The notes under the pieces were generated by a model that searched no databases, was not told the origin of the DNA, and saw only the letters and a list, made by a program, of their open reading frames with translations. A DNA stretch of 64,000 nt from Massilia sp. YIM B02769 (GTDB lineage: Bacteria; Pseudomonadota; Gammaproteobacteria; Burkholderiales; Burkholderiaceae_D). How positions within the stretch are numbered: the stretch's first letter is position 1; every line of letters begins with the position of its first letter. A program made the position numbers and the translations under genes. The stretch lies in contig NZ_JASNRC010000011.1 of assembly GCF_030411995.1 (NCBI RefSeq), positions 186,001 to 250,000 of the forward strand, read 5' to 3'. This document shows, in pieces, positions 35,654 to 43,451 of the stretch.

Positions 35654-35674
35654 GGCGCGAACCCGCCTTTTTTT
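35654..35674 (+). terminator. Degenerate second copy of the dehydrogenase terminator
   Basis: GGCG (35654-35657) and CGCC (35664-35667) around CGAACC, followed by seven Ts. It aligns with the stronger terminator at 35402-35426 (shared GCGAACC core and T-tract), so it looks like the duplicated, partly decayed copy. Terminator strength is doubtful. Confidence 0.45.
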
Positions 35675-35690
35675 CTAAAGAGAGAGATAT

Positions 35691-35990
35691 ATGGTACTCG
35701 AGAGTGCGGAACTGACGATCAAGGCCGGCATGGAAGCCGAGTTCGAAGCCGGCGTGCGCCAGGCGACGCCGCTGTTCCAGCGTGCGCGCGGCTGCCGCGG
35801 CATGTGGCTGGAGCGTGGTGTCGAAAACCCGCTGGCCTACCGCCTGCTGGTGCGCTGGGATACGGTGGAAGACCATAATGTCCACTTCCGTGGCAGCGAG
35901 GATTTCCAGGAGTGGCGCCGCCTGGTCGGCCACTGCTTCGACGGCGCGCCCAGCGTCAGCCACCTGGAAACGGTGCTCGAAGGCTTCTGA
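35691..35990 (+). CDS. ABM-domain protein (antibiotic biosynthesis monooxygenase family)
   Basis: A 99-residue single-domain protein of the dimeric alpha-beta barrel fold. The pattern of a short strand, a helix with EFEAGVRQATPLFQRARGC, then a strand pair with YRLLVRWDTVEDH and a C-terminal helix with FQEWRRLVGHCF fits the ABM family (PF03992). Members act as small cofactor-free monooxygenases or haem-degrading enzymes, but many are uncharacterised. ATG 35691 has the purine-rich leader AAAGAGAGAG. A truncated duplicate of this start lies at 35445. The next gene follows after 12 bases and may be co-transcribed. Confidence 0.8.
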   Translation: MVLESAELTIKAGMEAEFEAGVRQATPLFQRARGCRGMWLERGVENPLAYRLLVRWDTVEDHNVHFRGSEDFQEWRRLVGHCFDGAPSVSHLETVLEGF

Positions 35991-36002
35991 GGCAGGTTCA
36001 CC

Positions 36003-36692
36003 ATGTGCGTCAATTACCGTCCGCCGACACCCGAGCAGTTCGGGTCGATCGGCGCCTTCAGCGAGCTGCCGACCGACTGGCGCTGGCCGGAAGAAACCTG
36101 GAAGGATTACCTGGCGCCGATCGTGCGGCGTGGGGCCAGCGGCCGCCCGGAAGCATTGCTCGCCACCTACGGCATGGTCCCAAGGCGGCAAATCCCGCCC
36201 GACATCAAACCCTTCGACACCATGAATGCGCGCGCCGAATCGCTGGTCGAGCGCCGCTCCTTTGCACCGGCCTGGCGCCGCCTGCAACTGTGCGCGGTGC
36301 CGATGGCCTGGTTCTACGAGCCTTGCTACGAAAGCGGGCGCGCCGTGCGCCATGCGATCGGCATGGCGGACGAATCGCTGTTCTATGTGGCCGGGCTGTG
36401 GCGCGACTGGCCCGAACCCGACGGCGGTGTCGCCTCGTCGTTCACCCAGATCACCATCAACGCCGACGACCATCCGCTGATGAACCGCATGCACAAGCCG
36501 GGCGACGAAAAGCGCTCGCTCGTGATCCTGCCGCACGAGGACGTCGAGGACTGGCTGGCCTGCCGCAGCATGGACATGGCCCACACCTTCCTGCGTCACT
36601 ATCCCGCCGAGCGCATGCGCGACTGGGCGGCGGCGCCGGCGCCGGTGCGGCGCAAACCGGCCGAGCCGTCGCCGAACCTGGAACTGTTCTGA
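36003..36692 (+). CDS. SOS response-associated peptidase, YedK/HMCES family (abasic-site shield)
   Basis: A 229-residue SRAP-domain protein. Family members form a thiazolidine link between Cys2 and abasic sites in single-stranded DNA and so protect the genome. Here Cys2 is present (MCVNY), so the start is secure, with the conserved NARAES (Asn75, Glu79), an acidic residue Glu106 in WFYEP, and His164 in NRMHKPGDEK. All positions expected for catalysis are retained, though the surrounding sequence is divergent from E. coli YedK. It converges on the SWIM-protein gene, with only 15 bases between the two stops. Confidence 0.88.
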   Translation: MCVNYRPPTPEQFGSIGAFSELPTDWRWPEETWKDYLAPIVRRGASGRPEALLATYGMVPRRQIPPDIKPFDTMNARAESLVERRSFAPAWRRLQLCAVPMAWFYEPCYESGRAVRHAIGMADESLFYVAGLWRDWPEPDGGVASSFTQITINADDHPLMNRMHKPGDEKRSLVILPHEDVEDWLACRSMDMAHTFLRHYPAERMRDWAAAPAPVRRKPAEPSPNLELF

Positions 36693-36707
36693 CGCGCCGT
36701 CCGGCGC

Positions 36708-38750
36708 CTACATGAAGCCGGTGTCCAGGTCCAGGCAGGTCTGGCCGACGTGGTACAGGGCCAGCGCCTTGCCGACGCCTGGCGCGGCCAGGTAGCGCGC
36801 CAGCAGCCTCGCCGGGGCGTCCAGGCCCAGCGCCAGCAGCGAAGGGTGCAGGGCGCGCAGCGCATCATCGGGTCTGGCCAGGTGCAGGTGGCCGCTCATC
36901 GCCTTGTGTTCGAGCTGAGTCAACAGCGCCTGCAGCACGCGCATGTGGGCCAGGGGCGCCTGGGCGGCGGCTGGCGCGGTGCGCCCGCGCAGCATGCGCC
37001 CCAGGCGCGCCGCCAGCGAGGGCCGCACCGGCCCGCGCTCGTAGTCGAGCGCGACCGCCCGCAGCTGGCCGCTGCGCTCCAGCACCAGGGTCACCGGCTC
37101 CAGCAGGCCCTGGGTGCCGCGTTCCAGGCGCGCGACCACGCCGGCGATGGCCGCGCCGGATGTCGCCCAGGCTTCCAGGCTGTCCAGGCGGCTGGCTTTC
37201 CAGTGTTCGTAGGGCAGGCGCAGGGTCAGCGCGCGCCGCTCGCGGTCCAGTACACACCACGTGAGTTCCTGCTTCACTTCGTCTAGCCGTGGCGGCTCGA
37301 CGGTGAGCGGCCGCAGCAGCACCAAGTCCAGCGGCTCGCCCGTCAGCCCGACGCTGGCGGCGACGGCGCAGCGCAAGGCGGTCCAGTCGTCGAAGCCGGC
37401 CTGCAGCCAGCGCGGATCGCTTGCCGCCCAGGCATGCCGCATGCCGGCGCGCGTGACGCCGCCCAGCCCCAGGCGGCCGTCCTCCGAGAGGCGCGGCTGT
37501 TCGAGCGCCAGCGCTCCCCGCGCCAGGCCGTGCGCCGGCCCCACGCCCGGCCATAATGCGTGGTGCTCCCAGGCGCTGCTCCTGCTGAAACCCGGGTCGC
37601 TGTCGTCGCGCCGCGCCAGCACTGCCTGGCGCAGCAGCCCGGCGTCGGCGTCCCAGAAGGCGTAGGTCAGGCCGCGTGCGCCGCTGCGGTTCTCCCACCA
37701 GTAGGCGCCCAGCGGCAGCAGTTCCATGGCGTCGCCGACGTCGAAGCTGCGCCGCGCCGTGCCCCGCAGGCGCGCCAGCAGCACCGGATCCGCTTGCGGC
37801 CCGGCCGCTTGCAATGCCAGGGTCAGGACGTGTACTTGGGCGCACAGGACCAGGGCCTGGCCCTCGTCGACGCCGAAATCGCGCTCGACCAGCAGATCGG
37901 CGATGCCGGCCAGCCCGCGCAGCAGGCCCGCCAGGCGCGGGAAGGATTCGACCCGGGCCGAGGTGGCGAGGGCGCGCAACTGGGGCGCGGCGATGTCGCT
38001 CGCATGCGACCAGCCGCCGGCGCAGAGTTCATGCACGAGCGCGCGCGCCTGGGCCAGGAAGCGGGTTTCGTCGTCGCCCAGGCCGTCGGGCGGAGCGGCC
38101 GCCGCTTCGGCCTGCCCGGGCCAGGGGAAGGATTTGCCGTGCGCGCGCCATACGGCTGCGAGGGCCAGCAGGTGCAGGGCCTTGCGCAGGCGCGGCTCGG
38201 CCTCCGACACCATGCCGGCATAGCCGGTGCCGGCGACATAGCGGCAGACCAGGTCGAGGGCGGGCAGGCGGATGTTCAGCACCGCGCCCTGCACCGCGAT
38301 CTCTGCGGTGTCGAGGATGTCCTGCATGCCGGCCGCCTTGCGCACGGCGGCCACGCCGGCGGCCTTGAACAGCGCGTCGGCGTCGAGCGCCAGCACTTCG
38401 TCCAGTACGTTCGCCTGCTCCACCGGCGCGGCGTCCAGCGCCGCCGCATCGGCGGAAGGCGCGGGGTCCGGTGCGCTACGCAGCCACAGCGCGGCGGCCA
38501 GGATGTGCTTGCACACGCCCGGCGCCGGGCAATCGCAGCGCGCCGCGCCCGGGCCTTGCGGCGCCAGCTGCACGCGCTGGCCGTCGGCCGCGACCACGCC
38601 TGCGGCCGCGCCGCCGTCCGCCTGCCAGCCGACCTTGCCGGCCTCGACATCCTTGGCCGCACGCCGCAGCAGGCCGGTGCTGGCCAGCGCCGCGAGCGCA
38701 TCGTCGTCGTAGTTGCCGTAGACGGCGCGCCAGTCAAGCGGTGCGCTCAT
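36708..38750 (-). CDS. yehQ: SWIM zinc-finger protein, YehQ-like
   Basis: A 680-residue protein from ATG 38750, which lies in an ATGA overlap with the upstream VWA gene. The SWIM zinc motif is near the N-terminus: Cys72, Cys74, Cys80 and His82 in CDCPAPGVCKH. SWIM domains bind nucleic acid or protein partners. The rest (about 100-680) is mostly helical and has no recognised catalytic motif. Length and gene order match E. coli YehQ, the last member of the yehI-L-M-P-Q set. No biochemical role is established for that set, so only a regulatory or binding function can be proposed. Confidence 0.82.
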   Translation of the reverse strand: MSAPLDWRAVYGNYDDDALAALASTGLLRRAAKDVEAGKVGWQADGGAAAGVVAADGQRVQLAPQGPGAARCDCPAPGVCKHILAAALWLRSAPDPAPSADAAALDAAPVEQANVLDEVLALDADALFKAAGVAAVRKAAGMQDILDTAEIAVQGAVLNIRLPALDLVCRYVAGTGYAGMVSEAEPRLRKALHLLALAAVWRAHGKSFPWPGQAEAAAAPPDGLGDDETRFLAQARALVHELCAGGWSHASDIAAPQLRALATSARVESFPRLAGLLRGLAGIADLLVERDFGVDEGQALVLCAQVHVLTLALQAAGPQADPVLLARLRGTARRSFDVGDAMELLPLGAYWWENRSGARGLTYAFWDADAGLLRQAVLARRDDSDPGFSRSSAWEHHALWPGVGPAHGLARGALALEQPRLSEDGRLGLGGVTRAGMRHAWAASDPRWLQAGFDDWTALRCAVAASVGLTGEPLDLVLLRPLTVEPPRLDEVKQELTWCVLDRERRALTLRLPYEHWKASRLDSLEAWATSGAAIAGVVARLERGTQGLLEPVTLVLERSGQLRAVALDYERGPVRPSLAARLGRMLRGRTAPAAAQAPLAHMRVLQALLTQLEHKAMSGHLHLARPDDALRALHPSLLALGLDAPARLLARYLAAPGVGKALALYHVGQTCLDLDTGFM

Positions 38751-39874
38751 GCCATCGCCTCGGCCAGCCATTGCGCGAAGTGGGTCGGTGTCAGCGCGGC
38801 CACCTGCATGCCGCGGTCGGCCAGGCGCTGGGCCATGGCGTGGTCGTAGACCGGCTGCGCCTCCTGGTCGAGCGCCGCCAGTCCCAGCAGCTTGACGCGT
38901 GCCTCGTTCAGGCGCTTGACACTGCCCAGCAGCGGGCCGGGCATGGCGCCTTCCATGAAGTCGCTGATCAGGGCCAGCACGGTGCGCTGGGGCGACTGCA
39001 CCAGGCTCTCGCAATACTGCATCGCGCGGCCGATGTCGGTGCCGCCGCCCAGCTGCACGGTCAGCAGCACCTGCACCGGATCGTGGGCCAGGTGGCTGAG
39101 GTCGACCACGTTGGTGTCGAACACCACCAGGCGCACCCGCACCGCCGGCAGGCTGGAGAGGATGCCGGCGACGATCGCGCTGTACATCACCGAGTCGAGC
39201 ATCGAGCCGCTCTGGTCGACGCACAGGATCACTTCCCAGGGCAGCTGGCGCTTGATGCGGGCGTTGAAGCGCGGGCGTTCGATCAGCAGGCGGCGCAGCT
39301 GCGGGTCGTAGTGCTTGAGGTTGGCCCCGATGGTGGCGCGCCAGTCGAAGTTCTGGAAGCTGCGCAGCGACGACTGGCGGAAGCGGTTGCGCCGGCCCTG
39401 CAGGGCGTTGACGAAATCCTGGCGCAGGGTGCGCGTGATTTCCTCGACCACCTTGCGGATCACGCTGCGCACGGCGTCCAGGGTGGCCGCGTTCATGCGG
39501 CCGCGCATCTGCAGCAGGGTGCGCGCCAGCGCCTGGTTCGGTTCCAGCGAGAGCAGGGTGGCCGGGTCGTCGAGCAGTTCGCGGATGCCGTAGCGGTCGA
39601 GCGCATGGCCTTGCACGCGCTCGAACACCTCGCGCGGAAACAGCTTGCGGCTGCGCTGCAGCCAGTCGAGCGCCTTGATCTGGCTCGGATCGAGGCCGGC
39701 GCCGCGCTGTCCATTGCGCGGGGAGCGGACCTTGCCGGCGTACTCGCGCCCGTACAAATAGTCGAGGGTGGCGTCGATCTCCCCGTCGCGCCCGTTCAGG
39801 CCGCCCCCGCCCAGGTTGTCGCCGGCATAGCGGCCCAGCACCAGGCGCCAGCGGCGCGCCGCTTCATTGCTCAT
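38747..39874 (-). CDS. yehP: VWA-domain protein, YehP-like (partner of MoxR ATPase)
   Basis: A 375-residue protein from ATG 39874, overlapping the DUF5682 gene by ATGA. A helical, basic N-terminal region (about 1-205) precedes a von Willebrand factor A domain (about 210-365). The metal-ion-dependent adhesion site begins Asp220-Gln-Ser222-Gly-Ser224, continues with Thr in LGGGTDIG and ends with Asp in LISDFMEG. MoxR-family AAA+ ATPases typically work with VWA proteins as chaperone or metal-insertion pairs. Length matches E. coli YehP. The open frame extends much farther upstream only because it runs antisense-like through the neighbouring gene. Confidence 0.87.
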   Translation of the reverse strand: MSNEAARRWRLVLGRYAGDNLGGGGLNGRDGEIDATLDYLYGREYAGKVRSPRNGQRGAGLDPSQIKALDWLQRSRKLFPREVFERVQGHALDRYGIRELLDDPATLLSLEPNQALARTLLQMRGRMNAATLDAVRSVIRKVVEEITRTLRQDFVNALQGRRNRFRQSSLRSFQNFDWRATIGANLKHYDPQLRRLLIERPRFNARIKRQLPWEVILCVDQSGSMLDSVMYSAIVAGILSSLPAVRVRLVVFDTNVVDLSHLAHDPVQVLLTVQLGGGTDIGRAMQYCESLVQSPQRTVLALISDFMEGAMPGPLLGSVKRLNEARVKLLGLAALDQEAQPVYDHAMAQRLADRGMQVAALTPTHFAQWLAEAMA

Positions 39875-42321
39875 GCCGTTTCCTCCGCCAGCCAGGCGTC
39901 CAGGCCATCGCGCGCCAGGCACAGCGCCAGCGCGCCTTGCAGCCGGGCGCCGGCGGCCATGTCCGCTTCCGAGAAGCCGTACTGGACCGACGCCAGCGCG
40001 TCGTCCAGCCCGGCGTGGGTCTGCGCCAGGGCTTCGGCCAGGCGCGCCGTCTCGAAGGGCTTGAGCTGGGCAAAGGCCAGGCGCAGGTCGGGCAGGTAGG
40101 TGATGAAGGCGGCTTCGTCCCAGCCCGCCAGGATGCGGTCGAGGTCGCGCTGCAGGCCGGGCTGGGTGAGCAGCAGCTCGGGCGCCGCCGCCATCAGGCC
40201 GCCCAGCGCGCGCACCGCCTCCGCCGGCCGTGCACCCGAGCCGAAGTGGGCGCCGAGCATGGCGCCCAGCCGCGCCGCGTCCCAGGCGCCGTCGAGGAAA
40301 AGCAGGGCGCCGGCGGCCACGGCGATGCCGGGCGCGGCGGGCGCCAGCGCCAGGCGTGCCAGGGCTTCGTGCCAGGCATCGTCGGATTCGGCCCCGGCCA
40401 GCGCGGCGCGCACCGCGCGCAGGTCGACCAGGGTGCGTACCGCGGCGGCTTCGCCATCCTGCTTCACATTGGCCAGGTCGGGCAGCAGGCCGAGGCCGAT
40501 CGAACAGGCCAGTTCCAGCAGCGCCCGCACGCCATCGTCGTCCTGCACGCCGAGCGGTTCGCGCGCACGGTGCAGGTTCAGCAGCTGGTGCGCGCAGTCG
40601 GTAACCGAGGCCAGGCTGGCGTCTTCGGCCAGGTGGCGCGCCAGCAGGTCCATCAGGCGCGGCAGGCGTTCGTGCAGGCCGATCACGCAGGCGCGCACCA
40701 GCAGCCTGACGGCGGCGCCGGCGCTGCGCCCCTGGCCCTGGGTGGCGAGCAGCGCTTCCTCGCGCCGCAGCCGCGCCAGCGCCGCGTCCTGCAGGGTACT
40801 GCCGTCGCCGGCCACCTCGATCAGGCGCGCCTCGACCAGCGGGTTCCAGGCCACCTGCCATTCCTCGATCAGGAGTTCCAGGCGCATCCCGCCCAGGAAG
40901 TCGGGGCCGCCCTGCCAGCGGCCCACACCGGCGCCGAGGTAATCCATCAGGTGCAGGAAGCGGCTGCGCAGGCGGTGGCTTTCCTTGCGATACAGGTCGA
41001 GGCGCACGGTGCGCGGCGTGCTGTCGTCGAGGCGGATGCGCTGGGCCTGGGCCTGGCGCCGCGCGTCTTCCAGCAGCGGCGGCGAACCGGCCGACGGCGG
41101 CACGTCGCCCAGGGCGCTGCCGCCCAGGAAGCGGCGCAGGTCGTCCGTGAAGCCGGCCATGCCTTCGTCGATCGCGCCTTTCACGAAGCAGGAGCGCAGC
41201 GCGTCGAGCACGTCTTCGCGGCCCGGCCCGGCGTGCCCGCGCAGGGCAGCCAGGCGCTGGGCCTGCAGGACGGCGGCCTGCACCTCGGCGGTCGATACCT
41301 GTTCGCTCAGGCCGCGCTCGCGGCCCTGGCGCGCATACCGGGCCAGGGCTTCGGCGGTCACCTGTTCCAGGTGCGGACCGTCGGCGCTGGCCTGGGCGCT
41401 TTCCCATACCCACTGGTGCCAGGCCGGCGAGGGCATGCCGGCGCCGTAGCCGTTCAGCGCATCGAGGCGGTCGAAGCTGTAGCGGATCAGGAAATCGGCG
41501 GCCGCCGCCGGCGCGGTCCTGCCCGGCTTCGGGGCCGGCCCGGCCAGCATCTGCTGCAGCGCCAGGGTATGGAAGCCGCCGGTCACCACCATGATGGCGC
41601 GCCCGTCGCCGGCCGCGCGCAGGGCGGCGTGGCGGCGCCGGATGTGGCCGGCCATGTGGCGTTCGCGCGCCAGGCTGCCCTCGGCTTCCAGCACCGCCGT
41701 TTCGTAGCTGCTGCGCGCCAGGGCGCAGTAGGCGAAGACGTCGGCGAACAGGCTGCGCCAGTCGCGCAGGGCCGGCGCCGGGCGCAGCTCGAACAGGTGA
41801 TCCCAGAGTTCGTCGTGGCTGCGGCAGCCGCTGGCGCGCGCCAGCGCGGCCAGGTAATCGCTGTGGGCCAGGTAGCGCTCGGCCATCAGGCTGCGTGCAT
41901 GTTCGTCCTCGCCTGCATCCGCATCGTCGTCGCGCGCTGCCCAGGGCAGGTCGATGAAGTTGAACTGCGCACCGAGTTCGTGCGCCAGGCGCAGGGCTAC
42001 CCATTCCGGGCTGTAGTCGCAAAAGGGGAAAAAGGCGCTGCGCGTGACCGGCCCATCGCCGTCGCGCGCCGCCTCGGCCTGGGACAGGATGGCCACCGGC
42101 GGCCGCGTGCGCTCATCCAGCAGCAGCGGCAACAGGGCGTCGAAGCTGTCGGGTCCCTCGACCAGCACCGCGGCCGGACGCAGTTCGCGCAGCATGGCCT
42201 GCAGCGCCAGGGCGCAGGCCGGGCTGTGGTGGCGCACCGGCGCGAAATGGATGCCGTCCATCTCCATGCGCGCCAGGCCGGCCGCGACTTCCGCCGGCAA
42301 TGCATCGAGGCTTGCCGTCAT
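39871..42321 (-). CDS. yehM: DUF5682 family protein, YehM-like
   Basis: An 816-residue protein from ATG 42321, again with ATGA overlaps on both sides. It opens with the family segment IHFAPVRHHSPACALAL, then AAVLVEGPDSFDALLPLL and MVVTGGFHTLALQQML (about residue 245). The conserved RHHSP, EGPD and GGFH elements recall a TIM-barrel or TraB/erythromycin-esterase-like fold with a histidine/acid active site, but this is inference. The C-terminal half is helical and Ala/Leu-rich. The domain is known as DUF5682 and corresponds to E. coli YehM. Function unknown; its fixed position between MoxR and VWA genes suggests one complex. Confidence 0.85.
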   Translation of the reverse strand: MTASLDALPAEVAAGLARMEMDGIHFAPVRHHSPACALALQAMLRELRPAAVLVEGPDSFDALLPLLLDERTRPPVAILSQAEAARDGDGPVTRSAFFPFCDYSPEWVALRLAHELGAQFNFIDLPWAARDDDADAGEDEHARSLMAERYLAHSDYLAALARASGCRSHDELWDHLFELRPAPALRDWRSLFADVFAYCALARSSYETAVLEAEGSLARERHMAGHIRRRHAALRAAGDGRAIMVVTGGFHTLALQQMLAGPAPKPGRTAPAAAADFLIRYSFDRLDALNGYGAGMPSPAWHQWVWESAQASADGPHLEQVTAEALARYARQGRERGLSEQVSTAEVQAAVLQAQRLAALRGHAGPGREDVLDALRSCFVKGAIDEGMAGFTDDLRRFLGGSALGDVPPSAGSPPLLEDARRQAQAQRIRLDDSTPRTVRLDLYRKESHRLRSRFLHLMDYLGAGVGRWQGGPDFLGGMRLELLIEEWQVAWNPLVEARLIEVAGDGSTLQDAALARLRREEALLATQGQGRSAGAAVRLLVRACVIGLHERLPRLMDLLARHLAEDASLASVTDCAHQLLNLHRAREPLGVQDDDGVRALLELACSIGLGLLPDLANVKQDGEAAAVRTLVDLRAVRAALAGAESDDAWHEALARLALAPAAPGIAVAAGALLFLDGAWDAARLGAMLGAHFGSGARPAEAVRALGGLMAAAPELLLTQPGLQRDLDRILAGWDEAAFITYLPDLRLAFAQLKPFETARLAEALAQTHAGLDDALASVQYGFSEADMAAGARLQGALALCLARDGLDAWLAEETA

Positions 42322-43424
42322 GCCCACAGGCTGCGTGCGGCGTCGCCGAAGCTCTTCCAGGCGCTGTCGCGGCGGCCGCGCTCGCGGACCACGGTGTCGA
42401 AGTAGTGCTGCACGCGCTTGACGTCGTCGGCGCTGTCCTTGATCAGCACGCCCTGCAGGCCGTTCGCCATGTCGCGCGGCGTGACCTGGCCGTTGCCCAG
42501 GAAGCTCGCTTCGAGGGCGGCGGCATGCAGCACGTTCACCGCTTCGGCGGTCGACATCACGGCGTCGAGGTTCTTCAGTGGCGTGCCTTCGCGCGTGCTG
42601 CCGGCGCGCAGTTCCTGGAACACCGTTACCAGGAGGCCGACCACGTCGCGTTCGATGCGCGCCTGCAGGCCGGCGCCATCGAGCTCGCGCCGCACCTGCG
42701 CCAGCACCAGCTCGACCTCGAAGGCATGGTCGCGGATCGGGCGCACGGTCTCGAAATTGAAGCGCCGCTTCAGCGCCGACGACATTTCGTGCACGCCGCG
42801 GTCGCGCAAATTGGCGGTGGCGATAACGTTGAAGCCGCGCCGCGCGTGCACGCAAGCACCGTCACCGAGTTCGGGCACCACGATCTGCTTTTCCGACAGC
42901 AGCGAGATCATGGTGTCCTGGATCTCGGGCGGGCAGCGCGTGATTTCCTCGAAGCGCACCAGCTTGCCGGCCACCATGGCGCGGTACATGGGCGAGGGCA
43001 CCAGTGCGCGTTCGCTCGGCCCTTCGGCCAGCAGCAGCGCATAGTTCCAGGCGTAGCGGATATGGTCCTCGGTGGTGCCGGCCGCGCCCTGGATGGTGAG
43101 CGCCGAGTCGCCGCTGATCGCCGTGGCCAGCAGTTCGGACAGCAGCGACTTCGCCGTGCCCGGTTCGCCGACCAGCATCAGGCCCTGGTTGCCCATCAGG
43201 GTGACGATGGCGCGCTCCACCAGCGGGTCGTCGCCGTAGAACTTGCGGCTGACGCCCAGTTGCGCGTCGCCCAGGATGAAGCGGCGCACCGCGCGCGGCG
43301 ACAGTTGCCAGCCTTCGGGACGCGGATCGCGGTCGGCGCCGCGCAGGGTGTCGAGTTCGGCGCGGTAGCGCTGCTCCGCGCTGCTGCGCAGGACCCGGGA
43401 AGTATCTGTTGCTTGCATCGTCAT
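42318..43424 (-). CDS. yehL: MoxR-family AAA+ ATPase, YehL subfamily
   Basis: A 368-residue ATPase. Walker A is GEPGTAKS (86-93), Walker B is LVRFEEITR, sensor 1 is VIATANLRDRG, and the arginine-finger region is SALKRRFNFE. These are the MoxR hallmarks. MoxR proteins form hexamers that remodel or activate client proteins, usually with a VWA partner; here that would be the YehP-like protein. YehL is a recognised MoxR subfamily without an assigned client. The gene overlaps DUF5682 by four bases and lies 27 bases after the DUF4132 gene, so all five genes are probably one transcript. Confidence 0.9.
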   Translation of the reverse strand: MTMQATDTSRVLRSSAEQRYRAELDTLRGADRDPRPEGWQLSPRAVRRFILGDAQLGVSRKFYGDDPLVERAIVTLMGNQGLMLVGEPGTAKSLLSELLATAISGDSALTIQGAAGTTEDHIRYAWNYALLLAEGPSERALVPSPMYRAMVAGKLVRFEEITRCPPEIQDTMISLLSEKQIVVPELGDGACVHARRGFNVIATANLRDRGVHEMSSALKRRFNFETVRPIRDHAFEVELVLAQVRRELDGAGLQARIERDVVGLLVTVFQELRAGSTREGTPLKNLDAVMSTAEAVNVLHAAALEASFLGNGQVTPRDMANGLQGVLIKDSADDVKRVQHYFDTVVRERGRRDSAWKSFGDAARSLWA

Positions 43425-43451
43425 CTGTCTCGTTCCGTTCTCACGCTCCGC

